64,000 nt of DNA from Pteria penguin (lineage: Eukaryota; Mollusca; Bivalvia; Pterioida; Pteriidae), in assembly GCA_035048485.1 (NCBI GenBank), contig CM068584.1, forward strand, positions 57,537,739 through 57,601,738, given 5' to 3'. Each line of letters starts with the position of its first letter. Within the stretch, counting starts at the first letter, position 1. The translations under genes were made by a program, and so were the position numbers. The notes under the pieces were generated by a model. That model saw nothing but the letters and a program-made list of their open reading frames with translations. It made no database searches and had not been told where the DNA came from. Positions 57,102 to 64,000 of this stretch are shown piece after piece.

Positions 57102-60100
57102 TCCGTTTTTTTTTTTGTGACGGCTCAGAAATCACTCATTATTAAAGATATTACTATTCTGTTTTCAGTGTTCGATTCGAAATTAAATTTTCAAGATTTG
57201 ATTTTTTTAATTTTCTAAATTACCGCTTATAAGCGCGCTAGCGCCACCTACGACGCCAAAATTTTGAATCGCTATATCTTCCTTATTATTTGTCCGATTG
57301 GAATGAAATTTTCAGCATTCGATTCAGAAAAGGAGATGCAAGATTTTATGTCACTGCGTCAATTTCGTAGCTCTACCCCGAAAAAGTTGACCTTGACCCG
57401 ATTGTTTTCATTTCAAAAAAAATATTTCAATCTTAGATTTTAGACAGTAGGATGAAAGATTTTAATGGTCTGATTTGGAATATGAAAAATTTTTGAAATC
57501 GGACCATAAATAAAGTCACAATGAGCGTGGGAAAATTCGCTATGACGTCATCAAAGCTAATTAAATATTCATACGTTAATATCTCTCTTATTAAATGAGA
57601 TATCGACATGAAATTTTATATCTAAACATGTTTCCACATTCTTAATCTACCTCTAGAATGAAAATGGCATGCTGCCAATATTTTTGAAATTATTGAAAAT
57701 TTTCGAATCAAATCTTTGGCAAGGTCTAGCGACCTTATTTGCAGTCGGATTTTGATCGGGTTTCTTCCATTCGATAGAGCGTTCAAATACCTACCAGTAA
57801 AGTGTTCTCAGATTTTCGCTAACTCTTACGGTTCTCGAGTTATTTGCGTTTGAACACGACAACCCCCTTTAAAGTGATGTTTGTGACGTCATCAACACTC
57901 ATTAATTATTCATGAAATGTTTTCGCCTATAGCTCGCTTATTGAGGAAGATAGAGGTGTGAAATTTGGTAGCATGATAGAGATTGAGAATATCTACCGAC
58001 TGACAAGAGGAATTTGGCATGGAGCCAAATTCCTGAAAATGACGTCATACTTTGTAAATGACGTCATATCTCCCTTATTTTTCATCGGATCGAGGCGGGG
58101 ACGGTTGGAATCGATTCTGCGTGAAAAAGTAAAATGGTTAGTACCAGCAACAGAATTTCGATATCTCTTACCGTTTTCGAGATATTTGCGGTCAAAGTTC
58201 AGTGTTTGGCCTTTCCTGAAAATACAATTTAAAACTTCAGGTACCTGTGTCTCGCTTATTAATAAAGCTAGAGGTATGAAATTTGGTAGCATAAAAGAGA
58301 ATGCAAATATCTACCGACTGACAAAAGGGAATTGGCAAGGTGCCAAATTCCTGAAAATGACGTCATACTTTTCTAAATGACGTCATAACTCCCTTATTTT
58401 TCATCGTATCGAATCGGGGATTGTTGCAATCGATTCTGCGTGAAAAAGTAGTTAAAGGAAAAAGGTCTGGTCTCAGATTTTCGATATCTCTTACCGTTTT
58501 CGAGATATTTGCGGTCAAAGTTCAGTGTTTGGCCTTTCCTGAAAATACAATTTAAAACTTCAGGTACCTGTGTCTTGCTTATTGATAAAGCTAGAGGTAT
58601 GAAATTTGGTAGCATAAAAGAAAATGCAAATATCTACCGACTGACAAAAGGGAATTGGCATGGTACCAAATTCCTGAAAATGACGTCATACTTTGTAAAT
58701 GACGTCATATCTCCCTTATTTTTCATCGGATCGAGGCGGGGACGGTTGGAATCGATTCTGCGTGAAAAAGTAAAATGGTCAGTACCAGCAACAGAATTTC
58801 GATATCTCTTACCGTTTTCGAGATATTTGCGGTCAAAGTTCAGTGTTTGGCCTTTCCTGAAAATACAATTTAAAACTTCAGGTACCTGTGTCTCGCTTAT
58901 TGATAAAGCTAGAGGTATGAAATTTGGTAGCATAAAAGAGAATGCAAATATCTACCGACTGACAAAAGGGAATTGGCATGGTACCAAATTCCTGAAAATG
59001 ACGTCATACTTTGTAAATGACGTCATAACTCCATTAATTTTCATCTTATCGAATCGGGGATTGTTGCAATCGATTCTGCGCGAAAATTTATATGCATAAC
59101 ATTGCCATCAAATTTTCGCTAACTCTTACCGTTTTCGAGTTATTTAGGTTTAAACACGACAACCCCCTTTAAAGTAATGCTTTCAACGTCACATAAAGTT
59201 CATTAATGTTTAATGAAATGGTTTCAGCTAAAGCTCGCTTATTAAAAAAGGTAGAGATGTGAAAATTGGTAGCATGATAGGGAATGAGGGTATCTACCGA
59301 CTCTTTACTTTGAAATTTCATCTTTCGGCTATTCATTCTCACAGACACATACTCCCGTTTAATGAAAAAATTTTTCGAAATATACGACGTTTTAAGAGAA
59401 TTACGTAAGATTTAATATTTTTCGATTTTTGCGTATGTAGCTTTTAGTTTTAATGGTAGATCTCTCAAATTTTCACTGTTATGTTCTCTAGGTTCATATC
59501 TTTAGAACTTTCATCGGCCGATATTATCTATCTCTTTTAGTTTGGCCTCTATTTCAATTTAAAGTTTTTTAAAAATTACGTAATGTTCAAAACTGTCTTA
59601 TTTTTAGTCTTTTAGTTTCCAAAACATTACGAAACGATTTTCCGTAACGATTTTACTATGAAACATGTTTCCCGGTATTTGAAAGTGAGCAATTTAAAGA
59701 TTTTTTTATAAAAATATCTTACTTGCGTAACTTTCAAGTATTTTTTATTCGTCGTATGAACAAATTATAAAAACAAGAGTTTGAGAAAGCATTTTGATTT
59801 CGATTTCTTAAACAAAAATCAAATTTTGGGCACTCTACTGATGAACAACGCAATAAACATATCTTCAGAAGCGCGGTCAATTTGCCTTGCTTAATACCTT
59901 GCACGACACCGCTGTGATATAGGACTTCTTCCATGGACAAGGCGCAGTAACTCGCGATTAATTCAATCGCGATTTAAAGTGCTTTCTATAAAATAGAGTT
60001 TGAGAAAGTATTATGCATTCGAATTCTTAAACAAAAAAAAACCCCAAAAAAAAAAAAAACCACCCCCCCCCCCAAAAAAAAACAAAAAAAAAAAAAAAAA

Positions 60101-60857
60101 GAAAAAAAAAAAGCAAATTTACATTCTACGAGCTACTGCTGAACAAGGCTATAAAGAAATCTTCTCCGAGCGTCGGCATTACACATTAGAGAAGCGCGGT
60201 GAATTTGCCTTGCTTAATACCTCGCACTGCGCCGCTGTTATACAGGACTTCAAACGTGTGTGAATTAATCGCCAGTTACAGTGCTTTACCTGTGGAATAC
60301 GAGACATTGTCAAGTCTTTCTTTTGTATATTGGGGAAAGCGGCATTACTAAAGGCCATCGCGAGGAGAATTGTTTATTCCAGCAGAGTGGCGATTCAAGG
60401 TCAAACATCTGTACACGCGAAATAACTTGCGTAAGTTCATCGCGAGGAGAATTGTTTATTCCAGCAGAGAAGCGATTCAAGGTCAAACATCTGTACACGC
60501 GAAATACCTTGCGTAAGTTAATAAATAAACAACATAAAGCGGGCAGTAAGGACTGAAGATCTAGGTTACACGTGCAGATTGTACTAAGTGTGATTGTCCT
60601 ACATGTTTCTTGTTTCAAATATATGGTCAAGAGTAGTCGATATTGTGCGATGTAGGCTTCAGTATAATGTGTATAATGTAAGTCGCCGTTACCTACAATT
60701 TCTGCAAGTAGATTGCGCAATGTGGATACCATCACTAAAGATCAGATATCTGGATCGTGAAAAAGAATTTTGTATTAGAGTAGGAGATCTCAGCTTCGCT
60801 GCTTCGACTTTAACTTGTGAAACCTACTCGTTGCTTTAGCAACGAGCTCGTTTCTAG
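57020..60857 (+). mobile_element. Helentron-like non-autonomous element, tandem copy 2
   Basis: Starts with the same palindrome (57020-57048) two bases after the CTAG end of copy 1 and ends with hairpin 60827-60846 and CTAG 60854-60857. It holds four ~320-bp minisatellite units, where copy 1 has about three, and an additional ~700-bp segment (59100-60300) with an A/C-rich stretch (60030-60113). Confidence 0.8.
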
Positions 60858-63800
60858 TTATTATTATTATTCTTCATCCGTTTTTTTTTATGTGACGGCT
60901 CAGAAATCACTCATTATTAAAGATATTACTATTCTGTTTTCAGTGTTCGATTCGAAATTAAATTTTCAAAATTTGATTTTCGTAATTTTCTAAATTACCG
61001 CTTATAAGCGCGCAGCGCCACCTACGACGCCAAAATTTTGAATCGCTATATCTTCCTTATTATTTGTCCGATTGGAATGAAATTTTCAGCATTCGATTCA
61101 GAAAAGGAGATGCAAGATTGTATGTCACTGCGTCAATTTCGTAGCTCTACCCCGAAAAAGTTGACCTTGACCCGATTGTTTTCATTTCAAAAAAAATATT
61201 TCAATCTTAGATTTTAGACAGTAGGATGAAAGATTTTAATGGTCTGATTTGGAATATGAAAAATTTTTGAAATCGGACCATAAATAAAGTCACAATGAGC
61301 GTGGGAAAATTCGCTATGACGTCATCAAATCTAATTAAATATTCATACGTTAATATCTCTCTTACTAAATGAGATATCGATATGAAAATCAGTGTTTAAA
61401 CTTGTTTCCTCATTCTTAATCTATCTTTAGAAGGATATTGGCATCATGCCAATATTTTTGAAATTATTGGAATTTTTCGAATCAATAGTTTGGCGAGGTG
61501 CGGCGCCTTTATTTGTGGTCGGATTTTGATCGGGATTTTTCCATTCGCTAGAGCGTTCAAATACCTAACAGTAGTGTGCTCTCAGATTTTCGCTAGCTCT
61601 TACCGTTTTCGAGTTATTGACGTTTGAACACGACAACCCCCCTTTAAAGCGATGTTTGTCACGTGACTTAAGCTCATTAATTATTCATGAAATGGTTTCC
61701 CCTATAGCTCGCTTATTGAGGAAGCTAAAGGTGTGAAATTTTGTAGCATGATAGGGAATAAGAATATCAACCAACTGACAAAAGGAATTTGGCAAGGTAC
61801 CAAATTCCTGAAAATGACGTCATACTTTTCTAAATGACGTCATAACTCCCTTATTTTTCATCGTATCGAATCGGGGATTGTTGCAATCGATTCTGCGTGA
61901 AAAAGTAGTTAAAGGGGAAAGGTCTGGTCTCAGATTTTCGATATCTCTTACCGTTTTCGAGATATTTGCGGTCAAAGTTCAGTGTTTGGCCTTTCCTGAA
62001 AATACAATTTAAAACTTCAGGTACCTGTGTCTCGCTTATTGATAAAGCTAGAGGTATGAAATTTGGTAGCATAAAAGAGAATGCAAATATCTACCGACTG
62101 ACAAAAGGGAATTGGCATGGTACCAAATTCCTGAAAATGACGTCATACTTTGTAAATGACGTCATAACTCCATTAATTTTCATCTTAAACACGACAACCC
62201 CCTTTAAAGTGATGCTTTCAACGTCACATAAAGTTCATTAATGTTTAATGAAATGGTTTCAGCTAAAGCTCGCTTATTAAAGAAGGTAGAGATGTGAAAA
62301 TTGGTAGCATGATAGGGAATGAGGGTATCTACCGACTCTTTACTTTGAAATTTCATCTTTCGGCTATTCATTCTCACAGACACATACTCCCGTTTAATGA
62401 AAAAATTTTTCGAAATATACGACGTTTTAAGAGAATTACGTAAGATTTAATATTTTTCGATTTTCGCGTATGTAGCTTTTAGTTTTAATGGTAGATCTCT
62501 CAAATTTTCACTGTTATGTTCTCTAGGTTCATATCTTTAGAACTTTCATCGGCCGATATTATCTATCTCTTTTAGTTTGGCCTCTATTTCAATTTAAAGT
62601 TTTTTAAAAATTACGTAATGTTCAAAACTGTCTTATTTTTAGTCTTTTAGTTTCCAAAACATATCGAAACGATTTTCCGTAACGATTTTACTATGAAACA
62701 TGTTTCCCGGTATTTGAAAGTGAGCAATTTAAAGATTTTTTTATAAAAATATCTTACTTGCGTAACTTTCAAGTATTTTTTATTCGTCGTATGAACAAAT
62801 TATAAAAACAAGAGTTTGAGAAAGCATTTTGAATTCGATTTCTTAAACAAAAATCAAATTTTGGGCACTCTACTGATGAGCAACGCAATAAACATATCTT
62901 CAAAAGCGCGGTCAATTTGCCTTGCTTAATACCTTGCACGACACCGCTGTGATATAGGACTTCTTCCATGGACAAGGCGCAGTAACTCGCGATTAATTCA
63001 ATCGCGATTTAAAGTGCTTTCTATAAAATAGAGTTTGAGAAAGTATTATGCATTCGAATTCTTAAACAAAAAAAACCCCAAAAAATAAAAAAACCACCCC
63101 CCCCCCCCCCCAAAAAAAAAAAAAAAAAAAAAAAAAAAAGAAAAAAAAAAGCAAATTTACATTCTACGAGCTACTGCTGAACAAGGCTATAAAGAAATCT
63201 TCTCCGAGCGTCGGCATTACACATTAGAGAAGCGCGGTGAATTTGCCTTGCTTAATACCTCGCACTGCGCCGCTGTTATACAGGACTTCAAACGTGTGTG
63301 AATTAATCGCCAGTTACAGTGCTTTACCTGTGGAATACGAGACATTGTCAAGTCTTTCTTTTGTATATTGGGGAAAGCGGCATTACTAAAGGCCATCTCG
63401 AGGAGAATTGTTTATTCCAGCAGAGAGGCGATTCAAGGTCAAACATCTGTACACGCGAAATAACTTGCGTAAGTTCATCGCGAGGAGAATTGTTTATTCC
63501 AGCAGAGAAGCGATTCAAGGTCAAACATCTGTACACGCGAAATACCTTGCGTAAGTTAATAAATAAACAACATAAAGCGGGCAGTAAGGACTGAAGATCT
63601 AGGTTACACGTGCAGATTGTACTAAGTGTGATTGTCCTACATGTTTCTTGTTTCAAATATATGGTCAAGAGTAGTCGATATTGTGCGATGTAGGCTTCAG
63701 TATAATGTGTATAATGTAAGTCGCCGTTACCTACAATTTCTGCAAGTAGATTGCGCAATGTGGATACCATCACTAAAGATCAGATATCTGGATCGTGAAA

Positions 63801-63895
63801 AAGAATTTTGTATTAGAGTGGGAGATCTCAGCTTCGCTGCTTCGACTTTAACTTGTGAAACCTACTCGTTGCTTTAGCAACGAGCTCATTTCTAG
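60858..63895 (+). mobile_element. Helentron-like non-autonomous element, tandem copy 3, lacking the 5' palindrome
   Basis: Joins copy 2 directly through TTATTATTATTATTCTTCATCCG, so the 5' terminal palindrome is missing. It ends with hairpin 63865-63884 and CTAG 63892-63895, followed by unique sequence. About one and a half minisatellite units remain, and the segment 62180-63897 is nearly identical to 59150-60860, implying recent duplication. Confidence 0.8.
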
Positions 63896-64000
63896 TTATT
63901 ATTATCATTGATGCAAGTTACATCAATTTTTGTGCCAAATGCTTGTATACTATAATTTCAAATGTCTTCATATTTGATAATATATATTTGTCTTCATTAA

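Noticed and set aside
60000..60263. Lys/Pro-rich 87-codon frame
   Set aside because: Low-complexity A/C tract inside the Helentron-like repeat.
60281..60560. GIY-YIG endonuclease, suggested by LYIGESG in the Helentron copies
   Set aside because: Only the short motif resembles the family; the downstream Arg, Glu and spacing do not, and an 82-bp duplication creates much of the frame.

Overview
The window looks like one stretch of an AT-rich invertebrate nuclear genome, most probably a bivalve or other mollusc. The evidence is spliceosomal introns, long microsatellites (a 121-bp G run, TA and TG runs), tRNA-headed SINEs of the type common in molluscs, and a dense mixture of element families typical of bivalve genomes. 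There is no bacterial-style operon, CRISPR array or intact rRNA/tRNA gene. Almost every recognisable coding stretch belongs to a mobile element and most are broken by frameshifts or stops. Some single-base shifts lie in homopolymers and could be assembly errors.

Layout. 1-6.3 kb: decayed Polinton/Maverick-type (adintovirus-like) element on the minus strand, with protein-primed DNA polymerase B fragments, zinc-finger ORF, small basic ORF, packaging ATPase, adenain-like protease, a virion-type ORF and a retroviral-type integrase that has lost catalytic residues. 6.3-10.8 kb: tandem repeats, a small secreted Cys-rich ORF, a small three-exon gene, a TA-flanked MITE and microsatellites. 10.8-11.46 kb: C-terminal part of a second Polinton polymerase, interrupted by a probable 86-bp intron. 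11.5-17.6 kb: a two-gene DNA transposon in tail-to-tail order, SAP-SWIM-YqaJ nuclease on plus and THAP-DDE transposase on minus. 17.6-25 kb: YqaJ-PHD, SGNH-hydrolase, LINE and PHD fragments plus the first ribozyme-headed element. 25.5-27.6 kb: a two-gene element (Cys-rich small protein plus a transposase-like protein) whose pieces recur at 45.9-47.9 kb. 28.0-30.7 kb: OTU-protease/MULE-transposase pseudogene. 31-38 kb: SGNH fragments, satellites, SINEs and the second ribozyme-headed element. 38.5-40.5 kb: an isolated exon and a KptA/Tpt1-like exon. 40.5-44.4 kb: a non-LTR retrotransposon on minus, with SINEs inserted in it. 44.8-50 kb: OB-fold-like ORFs, a third ribozyme, Tigger and BTB/T1 fragments. 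50.9-52.1 kb: a multi-exon candidate gene related to the ORF at 6.8 kb. 53.5-63.9 kb: three tandem copies of a Helentron-like element with an internal ~320-bp minisatellite.

The most striking observation is a set of three HDV-like self-cleaving ribozyme candidates (22340-22444 minus, 33695-33798 plus, 46604-46706 plus). They share the P1 sequence and P3/L3 core but differ in P2 and P4, with P2 pairing kept by covariation between two copies. Two of them form the 5' terminus of a non-autonomous retroelement family that ends in short GGTCAATCCGGTAA-type repeats. Other notable points are the shared 3' tail of the LINE and the local SINEs (a likely parasite-host pair), two SINE insertions with exact target-site duplications plus a truncated third, and the recurring two-gene element of unassigned superfamily.
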